Assembly: GCF_024124665.1 (NCBI RefSeq)
Contig: NZ_JAMXSB010000014.1
Span: forward strand, 124,001-188,000
Source of the DNA: Pleionea sp. CnH1-48
GTDB lineage: Bacteria > Pseudomonadota > Gammaproteobacteria > Enterobacterales > Kangiellaceae
Direction: 5' to 3'
Length of the DNA stretch: 64,000 nt
The position numbers and the translations under genes are program-made. The notes below the pieces were generated by a model. That model was not told the DNA's origin and made no database searches. It worked only from the letters and a program-made list of their open reading frames with translations. Of the stretch, positions 47,447-57,730 are shown in pieces. Position 1 is the first letter of the stretch. Each line of letters opens with the position of its first letter.

Positions 47447-48442
47447 TTATTTCTCCAGCTTGACTTGATTTCGACCATTCTGTTTAGCCCGATAAAGGGC
47501 TTTGTCTGAACGATCAAACAGGCTATGAAAGTTGTCCTGCACTTTAAACTCAGATAGGCCAAATGACATAGTAATACCGGAGATAGGTTTGTTGGTGGAT
47601 TTGTTGATAAAGTTAAGCTGCGCAATTTTCTGGCGAATATTATCCATCAGTTTTAACGCATCTGTATCTCGAGTTGAGGGAAGAATAACAACGTATTCTT
47701 CTCCTCCGTAACGGCTGACGACATCGGTTCCTTTAAGATGGGTAGTTAAAGTATTGGCAACCAGTTTGATGACTTTATCGCCAATAGAATGACCATATTG
47801 ATCATTAAAGTTCTTAAAGTGATCGATGTCGGTCACTACCATGGTTAATGGGTAGTTTTCTTCTTTTTCTAACAGTGACTTAAACTTCAGTTGTAATGCG
47901 CTACGATTGAGTAATCCTGTTAGCTGATCATGGTTGGCTTGTCGCTCAAGTAGCGTGAATTTCTTTTGCAAAACACGGACATCGGCCATGGTTTCGCTTA
48001 GCTGATCTTCAAGAGTCGTGAGAGAAGTGACAACGTTTTCGGAGCGCTCCATGAGTTTGAGCACCAGATCGACCGCTGCGTCAGTGTCTAGCTCGTGAAT
48101 TTTCAGTTTGGCTTCTATCAGAAAGGTTTGAAATGCTTTTAGGTGAGAATGGGTTTCGTTGATGGCTGAGTGAGTGCTATCAACGATGCCAGTGACTGAG
48201 CGATTAAATCGATCAACATCAATATATTCGGCGAGGATGAACTCTTTGAAAAGAAGGTTAATAGCATCTTCGTCTAGTTGGTACTTACTTTCGAGGTAAT
48301 CGATTCGTTCAACCAACATTTCGAGCTGCTGCTTTTTGTATTCATAAGCAACAGAATAGGCGACGGGTATAGCGGGTAATTGTCTATCCCGAAGCCAGGT
48401 TAATGCTTGCAGTGAAAAACGACCGACAGCCTTATTGTCCAT
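47447..48442 (-). CDS. GGDEF diguanylate cyclase
   Basis: 331 residues. An N-terminal helical region of about 160 residues with no recognised sensor fold leads to a GGDEF domain: NHDQLTGLLNRSAL, DIDHFKNFNDQYGHSIGD, active site RYGGEEYVVILP. It makes c-di-GMP. It converges with the gene at 46696 with only 10 bp between stops. Confidence 0.9.
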   Translation of the reverse strand: MDNKAVGRFSLQALTWLRDRQLPAIPVAYSVAYEYKKQQLEMLVERIDYLESKYQLDEDAINLLFKEFILAEYIDVDRFNRSVTGIVDSTHSAINETHSHLKAFQTFLIEAKLKIHELDTDAAVDLVLKLMERSENVVTSLTTLEDQLSETMADVRVLQKKFTLLERQANHDQLTGLLNRSALQLKFKSLLEKEENYPLTMVVTDIDHFKNFNDQYGHSIGDKVIKLVANTLTTHLKGTDVVSRYGGEEYVVILPSTRDTDALKLMDNIRQKIAQLNFINKSTNKPISGITMSFGLSEFKVQDNFHSLFDRSDKALYRAKQNGRNQVKLEK

Positions 48443-48525
48443 GTAGACACTCGAAGATTAAGCTCATCCAGTATTTCTTGGTAAATAACCTTATAAGGAA
48501 ACAATAGCTTAAAGTAGTGGGCTTT

Positions 48526-49080
48526 TCACTGTCTTATTTCTAATAGCCAGTCTACAAAGGCGGCCAGGTCTTTAAACACCGGGATGTTCGAGTCTGGGCT
48601 GAGTTTGGCCTGTGTTCGCTCGCCTTTGCCTGTCAGTACCAGAGCGGGCTTGCATCCAGCGTTGAGTGCGCAGTCCAAATCACTTTTGGAGTCACCGACA
48701 AACCAGGTTTGAGCCGGATCGGCGGCAAATTGCTGCAACAGAGATGCGGCCATTCCAGGCGCAGGTTTGCGTCTATGAGTGGCTTGATCTGGGTGATCTG
48801 GACAGTACTCTAATGCATCGATATGAGCACCGTGTTGAGCCAGAGCCTGCTCCATCTTTTTGTGCATCATGGCCAGTGTGGCGTGATCAAAATAGCCTCG
48901 GCCAATGCCTGACTGATTGGTAGCAATTCCAATTTTGTAACCTGCCTGATTAAGCCGAGCAATGGCTTTGAGGCTGCTGTCGATAGCAATCCATTCGTCA
49001 GGTGATTTGATATAGGCGTCAGAATCCAGATTAATGACGCCGTCTCGGTCGAGAATAATGAGAGGAGTGTGTTCGTTCAT
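48526..49080 (-). CDS. gmhB: D-glycero-D-manno-heptose 1,7-bisphosphate 7-phosphatase
   Basis: 184 residues, HAD superfamily. The nucleophile motif is ILDRDGVINLDS; GIATNQSGIGRGYF and KPAPGM and WFVGDSKSDLDCA complete the HAD set. It makes the ADP-heptose precursor of LPS core. The loop CPDHPDQATHRRKP lacks the Cys cluster of the E. coli zinc site, so this is a variant with a reduced or absent zinc loop. It follows glyS by about 47 bp, a common gammaproteobacterial neighbour. Confidence 0.88.
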   Translation of the reverse strand: MNEHTPLIILDRDGVINLDSDAYIKSPDEWIAIDSSLKAIARLNQAGYKIGIATNQSGIGRGYFDHATLAMMHKKMEQALAQHGAHIDALEYCPDHPDQATHRRKPAPGMAASLLQQFAADPAQTWFVGDSKSDLDCALNAGCKPALVLTGKGERTQAKLSPDSNIPVFKDLAAFVDWLLEIRQ

Positions 49081-49127
49081 AATTAAGCGTCAGCTCGCCG
49101 GAGTAGCAGGCTACTCCGGCTGGTGAG

Positions 49128-51203
49128 TTATTTTTGCAATAGCGAGATGTCGGCGATAGCGATGAACTGCTGTCGAAGTTGATTCAATAGTGCCAGGCGA
49201 TTATTACGGGTTTTTTCGCACTCAACATTGACCATTACCTTAACAAAGAAGTTATCAACAGAGTTTTTTAGCGAAGCTAATTGCACTAAAGCACCTTCGT
49301 AATCGGCATTGTTAAGATGGCCTTTTACCACATCATCAATGTTGTTTAATTTGTCGAACAGGGCTTTCTCTTCGTCTTCGCTAAAGAAACTCGGATCCAC
49401 CTTCAGCGTTTCTACTGCCACATCACTCTTAGCCAGAATATTACTGACTCGTTTGTTAGCGCCGGCTAATACTTCTGACTCTTCCATCGCGTTAAATGTA
49501 TTCACAGCGTGAATACGGCGATCGATGTCGAGTGGAGTGGATAAGCTCAGAGCGGCAACCGACTGAATCACCTGCGCGCTGATTTGATTATCCGCATACC
49601 ATGCCTGGCTTCGTGCAGCAAAGAACTCGAGCAGTTGTGATTGAGTGTCTGCCACTAAATCGATAGCGCCCATCTGACTCATGGTAACCTCAATCAATTC
49701 AGCAAGATCGATGGCAATGTGTTTTTCGACCAACAAACGCAATACACCGAGTGCTGCACGACGTAGAGCAAAAGGATCTTTGGCACCAGTAGGTGCCTGA
49801 CCAATGCCAAAAATACCCACTAAGGTATCCATTCGATCCGCCAAAGCAACGGCTGTACCTGTGGTTGTTTCTGGGAGCTTGTCGCCAGCAAATCGAGGCA
49901 TGTAAATTTCGTCCATAGCCTGTGCTACGTCAGCATGCTCACCATCTTGCGCTGCATAGTAACGACCCATAATGCCCTGAAGCTCTGGGAATTCGTACAC
50001 CATCTTGGAGAGTAGGTCGCACTTACTTAACTCAGCTGCTCGTGCTGCATGAGTCGTGTCTGAACCTTGTTGGCTCGCGATCCACTCGGCAACAGCCTTG
50101 ACTCTCTGTGTTTTATCAAATAGGGAGCCTAGTTTATTCTGGAAGACAATACCTTTTAATTTCTCAGTATATGAGGATAGTGAGTGCTTGCGATCTTGAT
50201 CGTAGAAAAACTTTGCATCGGCCAAACGTGGGCGAATCACTTTTTCATTTCCGGCGATCACGCTGGTTGGGTTGCTGCTTTCTATGTTGGAGACGGTAAT
50301 AAAGTGAGGCAACAAGTTGCCTTGCTCGTCTTCCAGGTGGAAGTACTTTTGATCCGCAGCCATAGTGGCTATCAAGGCTTCTGCTGGAACTTGTAAAAAG
50401 ACATCGTCAAACTTACCCATCAGTGCTACCGGCCACTCAACAAGAGAAGCGACTTCTTCTAATAAGTCTTCTTCGATAACAGCTGTACCCTTAACGGATT
50501 GAGCGAGTTCTTCAACCTGAATGCGGATTTTGGCTTTACGAGCCTCAAAACATGGGTTGACCTTTGCTTCCAACATTAAGGCTTCATAATCAGAAGGTGT
50601 AGGAATGGTGATGGCTTCTGGGGCATGAAAACGATGCCCAAAAGATTGGTTGCCTGATTTCAACTCTAATAGTTCGGCGTTGACGATCTGATCGCCCAGC
50701 AACATAACCAGCCAGTGAGGAGGACGGATGAACTCAGCATCACTGTTGCCCCAGCGCATGGCTTTTGGGATAGGCAGACGAGATAGGGCAAACTTAACGG
50801 CTTCGGGTAAAATTTTGCTAGCTGATTCTCCCTCTACTTTTGCCTTGTAACCCAGTCTCTGACCTTTAGGCGTATCGAGCTTTTCTAGTTCAGATACATC
50901 AACACCACAAGATTTAGCAAATCCCGTAGCAGCAGGTCTAGGTTGGCCATTGTCGTCAAACGCGGCAGCGACAGCTGGCCCTAATCGCTCAACCACTTTG
51001 TCTTCTTGTTGAGTCTGTAGATCCAACACACGAACGGCTAACCGTCTGGGCGTTGCAAACCACTCACTGTCAGTAAAGCTCAGCTCGTTGTCACGTAAGC
51101 TGGCAATCAAATTATCATGGAATGCCTGTGCCAGTTTGGTCAGTGCTTTGGGTGGGAGTTCTTCTGTTCCTAACTCTACCAAAAAATCTTCAACTTGCTT
51201 CAT
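49128..51203 (-). CDS. glyS: Glycyl-tRNA synthetase beta subunit
   Basis: About 691 residues from ATG at 51203 ([20 protein letters not shown]), which overlaps the glyQ stop by ATGA; an upstream start would only add MPAAGGK. Family segments: [42 protein letters not shown] and a C-terminal anticodon-binding DALR domain. It forms the alpha2-beta2 glycyl-tRNA synthetase with GlyQ. Confidence 0.97.
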   Translation of the reverse strand: MKQVEDFLVELGTEELPPKALTKLAQAFHDNLIASLRDNELSFTDSEWFATPRRLAVRVLDLQTQQEDKVVERLGPAVAAAFDDNGQPRPAATGFAKSCGVDVSELEKLDTPKGQRLGYKAKVEGESASKILPEAVKFALSRLPIPKAMRWGNSDAEFIRPPHWLVMLLGDQIVNAELLELKSGNQSFGHRFHAPEAITIPTPSDYEALMLEAKVNPCFEARKAKIRIQVEELAQSVKGTAVIEEDLLEEVASLVEWPVALMGKFDDVFLQVPAEALIATMAADQKYFHLEDEQGNLLPHFITVSNIESSNPTSVIAGNEKVIRPRLADAKFFYDQDRKHSLSSYTEKLKGIVFQNKLGSLFDKTQRVKAVAEWIASQQGSDTTHAARAAELSKCDLLSKMVYEFPELQGIMGRYYAAQDGEHADVAQAMDEIYMPRFAGDKLPETTTGTAVALADRMDTLVGIFGIGQAPTGAKDPFALRRAALGVLRLLVEKHIAIDLAELIEVTMSQMGAIDLVADTQSQLLEFFAARSQAWYADNQISAQVIQSVAALSLSTPLDIDRRIHAVNTFNAMEESEVLAGANKRVSNILAKSDVAVETLKVDPSFFSEDEEKALFDKLNNIDDVVKGHLNNADYEGALVQLASLKNSVDNFFVKVMVNVECEKTRNNRLALLNQLRQQFIAIADISLLQK

Positions 51204-52117
51204 TTTGCCTCCTGCTGCTGGCAAATTGGAAAACCTAATGCTTCTCGCGAATGGTAGTAAGCTTCGGCTACCGCTCTGGATAAAGCTCTGACTCGTAAAA
51301 TATAGCGCTGACGCTCAGTCACAGAAATGGCGTGTCGTGCATCTAACAGATTAAACGCGTGAGATGCTTTCAAGACCATTTCGTAGGCAGGTAATGGCAG
51401 GCCTTTCTCAATTAATGACTGGCTCTCTTTTTCGCAATAGTCAAAGAAACCAAATAAGTAGTCTGTATCGGCATGTTCAAAGTTATAAGCCGACATTTCT
51501 ACTTCGTTCTGATGGAAAACATCACGATAGGTGACTTTACCTTGAGGACCTTCGGTCCAGACCAGATCAAATAGGTTGTCGACGCCTTGCAGATACATAG
51601 CGATGCGCTCAAGACCGTAGGTTATTTCACCCGTTACAGGACGACACTCCAAACCACCTACCTGTTGAAAGTAGGTAAATTGAGTAACTTCCATACCGTT
51701 AAGCCAGACTTCCCAGCCTAATCCCCAGGCTCCCAGAGTGGGTGACTCCCAGTTATCTTCGACAAAGCGAATATCATGCTCAAGAGGATCAATGCCTAGC
51801 GTTTTCAAAGAACCAAGGTAGAGCTCTTGAATGTTTTTAGGAGAAGGTTTTAATACAACCTGGTACTGATAATAGTGCTGCAGGCGATTCGGATTGTCGC
51901 CATAGCGACCATCGGTAGGACGACGGCAAGGCTGCACATAAGCTGAATTCCATGGTTCAGGGCCAATTGCTCGTAGAAAGGTGGCGGGGTGAAAGGTGCC
52001 GGCACCGACTTCAAGATCCAGAGGTTGAACGATGACACACCCCTGATTGGACCAATACTCCTGAAGCGCCATGATTAGACCTTGAAAAGTCTGGGGCGCG
52101 CTTGATATTCCAGCCAA
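51200..52117 (-). CDS. glyQ: Glycyl-tRNA synthetase alpha subunit
   Basis: 305 residues, standard length. Class II aminoacylation core: [58 protein letters not shown]. It charges tRNA-Gly together with the coupled GlyS. Confidence 0.98.
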   Translation of the reverse strand: MAGISSAPQTFQGLIMALQEYWSNQGCVIVQPLDLEVGAGTFHPATFLRAIGPEPWNSAYVQPCRRPTDGRYGDNPNRLQHYYQYQVVLKPSPKNIQELYLGSLKTLGIDPLEHDIRFVEDNWESPTLGAWGLGWEVWLNGMEVTQFTYFQQVGGLECRPVTGEITYGLERIAMYLQGVDNLFDLVWTEGPQGKVTYRDVFHQNEVEMSAYNFEHADTDYLFGFFDYCEKESQSLIEKGLPLPAYEMVLKASHAFNLLDARHAISVTERQRYILRVRALSRAVAEAYYHSREALGFPICQQQEAK

Positions 52118-52839
52118 CGTGGTTCTCCTGTTAATTTGACAGCACTGATTGTGGCAAAGTGGCGATTATATCAGGGCTTGGCGGGGGTTCCTATGGGGTA
52201 AATTGTGAAGCAAGTAATACCGTTGCAGCAGAGGAGAGGATATTAGAGAGCCAATGGATGAAATGAAGTGAAATAGTCTATTTTTTGAGCATGATAAGAG
52301 AGCAATATAGAACATTAAAGGTGAGTTGTTAATGTTTACCATTGACCAAAATGAACTCAATTCTTAAAATTGTCGGGTCTTTCGGTTCCTGCTACCAATG
52401 AGGTACTTTTGGGGGGCAGAAAGATAGGTTTATGGTTTGGATATTTTTATAAAGTAGATGGACTGTTTGGCATGGAGTTGCGCTTTTGATGGCTTTGTCG
52501 GCTTATGAGTTGATGAAGGATAGCGAAAGAAAACGGCTACGGATAATATCAAGAGAATCCACTTATTTGGCTTGTTATTTGAAAAGATAAACTTTATAAA
52601 TTACTTGTTCCTACTATTTAGGGGCGGATGAGTACTAAAACCACACTGATAAAATTAGAACAAGAAGATCGGTTTTATGGGTTGGTTTGTAGACGTTCGA
52701 ACTCAACAAGGATGGTTGGATAGCTGAGCAAAGGAATTTTTACTTCACTAGGGATTAAGTGGGTAAAACAAGCTTTAAGGAAACTGATTGTTATCGATCA
52801 GAAGGGATCAATATTGTTAAATGAAATTGAGGTGATTGT
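52118..52839. other. Long intergenic region, no feature recognised
   Basis: 722 bp between the leftward glyQS operon and the rightward gene at 52840. Short reading frames here have no protein-like composition. It should contain the glyQ promoter near 52130-52200. I see no tRNA, riboswitch or repeat. Confidence 0.5.
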
Positions 52840-53121
52840 GTGAATACGCAAGAGTGTCTTCCTATTAATCAAAAGGAAATCGAAATGTTGTTGGAAGCTG
52901 GCGTTATTGTTGATTTTACGCTGAAGTTTTCAATTGAAAACAAAGCTTATAAAGGCTTTATCCACTATAACGACGGTGCGGTTATTCGTCAGGTTTATAC
53001 CAAGCGCAAAGAGCAACGTTGTTTTAAAAATCTGGATTCTGCTATCAAATGGGGCCATGACATGGGGTTGAGAAGTGTTAACTTTTCGATGCAGTTAAGT
53101 GATTATCGCTCTAGAAAGTAG
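52840..53121 (+). CDS. Small conserved-looking protein of unknown function
   Basis: 93 residues, start GTG at 52840 with GAGGTGATT upstream. It is basic and has RQVYTKRKEQRCFKNLDSAI, then KWGHDMGLRSV, a pattern I associate with small plasmid partition- or replication-associated proteins, not verified. It stands alone and is followed by a hairpin at 53134. Confidence 0.5.
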   Translation: MNTQECLPINQKEIEMLLEAGVIVDFTLKFSIENKAYKGFIHYNDGAVIRQVYTKRKEQRCFKNLDSAIKWGHDMGLRSVNFSMQLSDYRSRK

Positions 53122-53133
53122 TCTTCATACCCA

Positions 53134-53159
53134 ATCAGGGAAGTGTCCACTTCCCTGAT
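53134..53159 (+). terminator. Hairpin terminator candidate
   Basis: Perfect 12-bp stem ATCAGGGAAGTG/CACTTCCCTGAT with a 2-base loop, 12 bp after the gene at 52840. No long T tract follows, so strength is uncertain. Confidence 0.6.
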
Positions 53160-53287
53160 CCTATCTTTGAAATCATTAATTTTTAACTTGCCTGAAGGGT
53201 TGGCGATAATGCCAGACTACTGACATAATGCTGTCAGTAGGGTGTCAGTATACTACTCATAAACCGACACCCATCTGGAGAAAATTT

Positions 53288-53668
53288 ATGATTCAGCAAC
53301 TCGCAACCACTATCTATAACGTCTCTGATTTATCGCGAACAAAACAATGGCTTGCTCAAATATTCGAGATAACTCCTTATTTTGACGAACCTTTTTATGT
53401 TGGCTACAACGTCGGTGGGTTTGAGCTGGGGCTGTTACTTGATGAAAGCAACGACAACCCATCACGGCATCATCCCGTACTCAGCTATTGGCGCGTTGAT
53501 AATCTGGAAGCCAGTTTAGAGCTGTATCAAGGACGTGGCGCAAAGATTGGAGAGCCTTTGCAGGATGTGGGTGGCGGAGTCAAAGTAGCCTCTATCCTTG
53601 ATCCTGATGGTAATCATGTTGGTCTTATTGAAAATCCAGCATTTACCATTGCTGGAGTAGGGCAATGA
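53288..53668 (+). CDS. VOC (glyoxalase-like) protein
   Basis: 126 residues from ATG 53288, with GGAGAAAATTT upstream. VOC fold: TTIYNVSDLSRTKQWLAQIF at the start and SILDPDGNHVGLIENP at the end, which is the beta-hairpin with a metal-ligand Glu. Substrate unknown. First gene of a rightward operon of overlapping genes up to 56244. Confidence 0.82.
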   Translation: MIQQLATTIYNVSDLSRTKQWLAQIFEITPYFDEPFYVGYNVGGFELGLLLDESNDNPSRHHPVLSYWRVDNLEASLELYQGRGAKIGEPLQDVGGGVKVASILDPDGNHVGLIENPAFTIAGVGQ

Positions 53669-54012
53669 CAGAATCTATCGTCCGGGAAGTGATCCATTAT
53701 CGAGTAGCGCCTGGTTTAGAGGAGGGTTTTTGCTCGGAGCTTTTACCCAGAATGCGTTTTTTGGTAACTCAAATGAGCGGTTGTCTGGCGTTTGAAACGC
53801 TGGCCGATATTGATAAGTCGAATCATTATATTGATATTGTTACCTGGCAATCGAGAGCAAAGTTATTACAAGCGCAACGTATGCTGACTGGAGTTGGAAG
53901 TTCCGGTGATCACAAGGAGTTTCAATCTTATCGACAGATTTTAAGTCGCCAGCAACTTAATCACTTGAGTGATTGGTGTCATGATGAAAGTCACTGGCAG
54001 GAGGCCAGTTGA
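53665..54012 (+). CDS. ABM-type (antibiotic biosynthesis monooxygenase-like) protein
   Basis: 115 residues. EVIHYRVAPGLEEGFCSELL and SGCLAFETLADIDKSNHYID show the dimeric ferredoxin-like fold of the ABM family. Start overlaps the VOC gene stop (ATGA). Function unknown; perhaps a small oxygenase or ligand-binding protein used with the VOC protein. Confidence 0.72.
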   Translation: MTESIVREVIHYRVAPGLEEGFCSELLPRMRFLVTQMSGCLAFETLADIDKSNHYIDIVTWQSRAKLLQAQRMLTGVGSSGDHKEFQSYRQILSRQQLNHLSDWCHDESHWQEAS

Positions 54013-54018
54013 TATTTT

Positions 54019-54705
54019 ATGAGAAGAGCCGATCGATTATTCCAGATTGTTGAGATTTTACGTGATCGTCAGTTAACGACTGCTGCGTATCTGTCTCAGC
54101 GACTTGAAGTAAGCGTGCGAACGATTTATCGAGACATTCAAGATCTGCAAGCATCTGGAGTGGATATTGAAGGCGAAGCGGGGGTTGGGTATCTGCTTCG
54201 CCATTATGATTTAGCTCCACTTATGTTTAATGCGGGCGAGGTAGAAGCTTTGGTCAGTGGACTGCAAATGGCCAAGGCATGGATGGACACTGACTTAAGT
54301 GACCATGCTGATAAAGTATTAAACAAGATCGAAAAGATTTTGCCACCCTCATTAAAAAATCATATTGCTGAGCTTTATGTGCTTGCGCCTGACTTTCATG
54401 TTCCAGAGGAATTGCGGCGTCCGATGGCAACACTAAGACATGCTATTCGTCATCGGCGTAAAGTAAAAATAGACTACCGGGATGCTGAAAAAAAGCAGAG
54501 TCAAAGAGTGATTTCTCCTTTGGGATTGGTATTTTGGGGGCAGACCTGGACACTGGTAGCCTGGTGCGATCTGCGGGATGATTTTAGAAGTTTTCGATTG
54601 GATAGAATAATTAACTTCGAGCAGTTAGCGCAGCGTTTTAACTCTGAACCTGGCAAACGACTGCAGGACTTTTTGCAAAAGGTAAAAAATAATGACAATT
54701 GTTAG
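54019..54705 (+). CDS. YafY-type WYL-domain transcription regulator
   Basis: 228 residues. N-terminal HTH_11 (RADRLFQIVEILRDRQLTTA...RLEVSVRTIYRDIQDLQASG) followed by a WYL domain (RKVKIDYRDAEKKQSQRVIS, LGLVFWGQTWTLVAWCDLRD). WYL proteins sense ligands, often nucleic-acid related. It probably regulates this operon. Confidence 0.9.
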   Translation: MRRADRLFQIVEILRDRQLTTAAYLSQRLEVSVRTIYRDIQDLQASGVDIEGEAGVGYLLRHYDLAPLMFNAGEVEALVSGLQMAKAWMDTDLSDHADKVLNKIEKILPPSLKNHIAELYVLAPDFHVPEELRRPMATLRHAIRHRRKVKIDYRDAEKKQSQRVISPLGLVFWGQTWTLVAWCDLRDDFRSFRLDRIINFEQLAQRFNSEPGKRLQDFLQKVKNNDNC

Positions 54706-55264
54706 ATGTAGTTGGTGCGGTGATGACCCTCTCTACGTTAAATATCATGATGAAGAATGGGGTGTGCCCGTTTACAATGATCGAGAGTTATTTGAAATGC
54801 TCTTGCTGGAAGGCGCTCAGGCTGGATTAAGTTGGATCACTGTATTAAAAAAGCGTGCTCACTATCGCAAAGTTTTTCATCGTTTTAATATCAAAAAAAT
54901 GGCTGCAATGACCGACGATGAACTTAATGAGTTATTGCAAGATCCTGGTATTATTCGTAACAAGCTTAAAGTGTTTGGCTTTCGAAAAAACGCTCTGGCC
55001 TATCTTGAACACTTTCCAGAGAAAGGCATGTTCAGTGATTTCATCTGGTCGTTTGTTGATGGTAAAACCATCGTCAATCACCTTGGATCGTTAGATGAAG
55101 CTGTTGCAACCACTGAGCAATCGGATGCTATGAGCAAAGCGTTAAAAAAATTAGGATTTACATTTGTTGGTTCGACGATATGTTATGCGTTTATGCAAGC
55201 TGCGGGACTGGTAGATGATCACGTAACGGATTGCTTTAAACATCGTTCTAATAATAAAGGATAG
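54692..55264 (+). CDS. tag: DNA-3-methyladenine glycosylase I
   Basis: 190 residues, close to E. coli Tag (187). RCSWCGDDPLYVKYHDEEWG has the first Cys of the zinc site; LLEGAQAGLSWITVLKKR and FKHRSNNKG-type ends match. It excises 3-methyladenine from alkylated DNA. Overlaps the WYL gene by 14 bp. Confidence 0.95.
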   Translation: MTIVRCSWCGDDPLYVKYHDEEWGVPVYNDRELFEMLLLEGAQAGLSWITVLKKRAHYRKVFHRFNIKKMAAMTDDELNELLQDPGIIRNKLKVFGFRKNALAYLEHFPEKGMFSDFIWSFVDGKTIVNHLGSLDEAVATTEQSDAMSKALKKLGFTFVGSTICYAFMQAAGLVDDHVTDCFKHRSNNKG

Positions 55265-55272
55265 TCGTATTC

Positions 55273-56244
55273 ATGTTGTTACCAAAAGAATATTCCTATG
55301 AACAGGTGTGTTCTTTTTTAGATAAACCTGGGTTAGACAGTTGGCTGCCCGCATTGGAGTTTATCAAACAGAAGCACGAATTAAAATTTGATTCCATTCA
55401 TCGGATCAGCAAAGGCGGTAATGCACTTTTCGCCTGTGGTCCTGACCTCATCGTGAAATTGGTTCCTCATCATTGGCGCTATCAAGCGGATGCAGAAGTA
55501 GTGGGCCTGCAACTGGCGGCACAACAGCCTTTGTTGTTATCGAGCGCTGAATTAAATACACCAGACCTATTAGCTTATGGTGAAATGGATGGCTGGGTCT
55601 ATTTGGTTATCAGTCGCTTAGAAGGCGCGAGTTTGGGAGATGTGTGGGATGAACTCGCAGAAGTTGATAAGCAAAGTTTGTCTTATCAAGTTGGAGCGCT
55701 GGCCAGGCAGATCCATCAGCTACAGGTAGAGACAAACAATCCGATTGCGGTCGATTGGCATCTTTACTTAAAGAAACTGATCGCTGAGTCCTACGCCAGG
55801 CATAAACGTAACCAACTGGCTACTCCTTTATTGGAAACTTGTCAGGAGTACTTGTCTGCGCACAAAGGCTTTTATGACACTCAGGCACCTTGCCTGATCC
55901 ACATGGACCTACATCAGGATAACCTGATGGTGCAACAGCAGAATAGTGGTTGGCGCTTATCTGGCGTTCTTGATTTTGGTGATGCAATTATTGGTTGTGA
56001 TCCTTTACTGGAATTGCTTACACCAATACTGTTTTTAGGGCAAGGACAGAGAAAAAGAATCGAGGCGGTTATTCAAGGCTACGGTTACAATCTGAATACT
56101 ATTAATGATGAGTTTCAGAAAAAGTGCTTAGCTTATATGCTAATAAGACCCGCCAGTAATTTAAATTATGTAATGGATTATGCGGGAGTAAAAGGCAAAC
56201 GAAACAGCTGGCAAGATATTGCTGACCAGCTGTTTCCTATTTAA
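55273..56244 (+). CDS. APH-type phosphotransferase
   Basis: 323 residues. Kinase-like fold of the aminoglycoside/choline phosphotransferase family: the catalytic loop CLIHMDLHQDNLMVQ and LDFGDAIIGCDPLLEL. Substrate unknown, and no evidence that it gives antibiotic resistance. Last gene of the operon, 8 bp after tag. Confidence 0.82.
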   Translation: MLLPKEYSYEQVCSFLDKPGLDSWLPALEFIKQKHELKFDSIHRISKGGNALFACGPDLIVKLVPHHWRYQADAEVVGLQLAAQQPLLLSSAELNTPDLLAYGEMDGWVYLVISRLEGASLGDVWDELAEVDKQSLSYQVGALARQIHQLQVETNNPIAVDWHLYLKKLIAESYARHKRNQLATPLLETCQEYLSAHKGFYDTQAPCLIHMDLHQDNLMVQQQNSGWRLSGVLDFGDAIIGCDPLLELLTPILFLGQGQRKRIEAVIQGYGYNLNTINDEFQKKCLAYMLIRPASNLNYVMDYAGVKGKRNSWQDIADQLFPI

Positions 56245-56293
56245 AAACCAACGGCTAACAGTATGAAGATAATAATGATAACGATGATTGCCA

Positions 56294-57730
56294 TTAGACT
56301 ATCTCTAATCCATTGTTAATGTAATGACGTGTCGTGATAAAGCTGATCAATACTGCGGTTATGGCTACCAGAGCTGCGGCAATAAACGACAAGCTCATGC
56401 CAGAGTATATAATCGCCACGACTAAAATTACTGACAGTACTCGAGATAAAGTGTTGATGATGACATTAGCCAGCTTTTTCGGCTGAAATAAAAATATGTT
56501 ATAGGATACAACAAGATCAATGGTTTTAATAAACACCGTTGAACCTAAAACCATAATAGAAAACGAAAGGCTGGGCTGAGTGATTGCAAGCACAAGTCCT
56601 AAACTCAGAATAGAGTGCATCATCTCTTTAAGTACTCGAAAGTGTGCCAGTCTAATCATAAGTCGAGCAAAGTTAGATTTTCCTTGAGCGATGGGCAGGT
56701 ATGAAAAAAATCCTGCTCGCTTCTCTATATGGCATAGTGAGTCTGTGCTGCTCAATGAGAAGCTGGCAATAAGAACAATAGCAACCAGATCCTCGAGGCG
56801 AAAAATCATTTTGTCAGTCTCGCCTTGAGTAAACCCATCTACAAACCCTCTGATAGCTGGCTCAAGATTGCCTGTGGCCGCCAAAAGAATGAGTGGAACA
56901 ACGAGGAGCCAGCGATAAAGGTTATCTCCGCTCAATCCGACACTCGGCAAAGCCGCGTTTAGCTTGCTAACTAAGTGTCGTTTTGCGATCTTCTTACTTT
57001 CCAAGTTATAGCGAATGCGATTAATCCAGTCAAAAGCGGACTTAAACCAACGAGAATGGTAATAGCTAAAAAACTCTTCCTGAAAATTTCTTGGTGCTTT
57101 TTCTTTACCTTTACATAGTAGATGCATTGGCTTCTTGCTAAGAATGTAAGTATTAAGAGCCAGAGACAAAACTATGATAAGCACCAATATAAAGGAAACA
57201 AAGAGATCGTTAATACCAAAGTAAGAAAAGTCGGTTGCGTTTTTGGCTGGTATTAACCAAAAGACGGCTAGAGAAAGAACCATTAAAGAAAGGATAAGTC
57301 GATATCTTTTCTTCAAAAAATTAATGCCAAAGGTTGCAAGAAATAGTGCCAGTGCAAAGAGCGAACTAACCAGGAAGGTACCCTCAGCAATATAAGCGAC
57401 TGCGAAAATCGGCACTAACGCAATACCAATAATGAGTGTCGTAGACTTAATAAGTAAGTTTCTAAAGTTCGGCAAGCTATCGTTGTACGGCTGTAGTAAA
57501 AAAAACTTGATGGTATGAGAAATAATTCCCGGGGCCGTAATCGCCATGACCATTAACATAAGATCAGGAATAACATGCCTTGCTCGATTAGATGCTTCTT
57601 GTTGGTCACTGACTAGATAGACCATAAAAAATACAAAAGCCATAAAAAAGACTTCTAGCACAAAAGATACCGAAAGCTGCCATTTAGAATGACGTACTAT
57701 GGCTCTGAATAATGTACGCTCAGGACTCAT
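56294..57730 (-). CDS. ABC transporter permease-like membrane protein
   Basis: About 478 residues from ATG at 57730, which overlaps the ATPase stop by ATGA. At least ten hydrophobic segments across the length. It has no assigned family by eye, but its position after a GntR regulator and an ABC ATPase identifies the permease of an ABC exporter of the YtrABC type. Confidence 0.75.
   Translation of the reverse strand: MSPERTLFRAIVRHSKWQLSVSFVLEVFFMAFVFFMVYLVSDQQEASNRARHVIPDLMLMVMAITAPGIISHTIKFFLLQPYNDSLPNFRNLLIKSTTLIIGIALVPIFAVAYIAEGTFLVSSLFALALFLATFGINFLKKRYRLILSLMVLSLAVFWLIPAKNATDFSYFGINDLFVSFILVLIIVLSLALNTYILSKKPMHLLCKGKEKAPRNFQEEFFSYYHSRWFKSAFDWINRIRYNLESKKIAKRHLVSKLNAALPSVGLSGDNLYRWLLVVPLILLAATGNLEPAIRGFVDGFTQGETDKMIFRLEDLVAIVLIASFSLSSTDSLCHIEKRAGFFSYLPIAQGKSNFARLMIRLAHFRVLKEMMHSILSLGLVLAITQPSLSFSIMVLGSTVFIKTIDLVVSYNIFLFQPKKLANVIINTLSRVLSVILVVAIIYSGMSLSFIAAALVAITAVLISFITTRHYINNGLEIV

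Noticed and set aside
52166-52360. Short minus-strand frame in the long glyQ upstream region
   Set aside because: No ribosome binding site and no protein-like pattern; left as intergenic.
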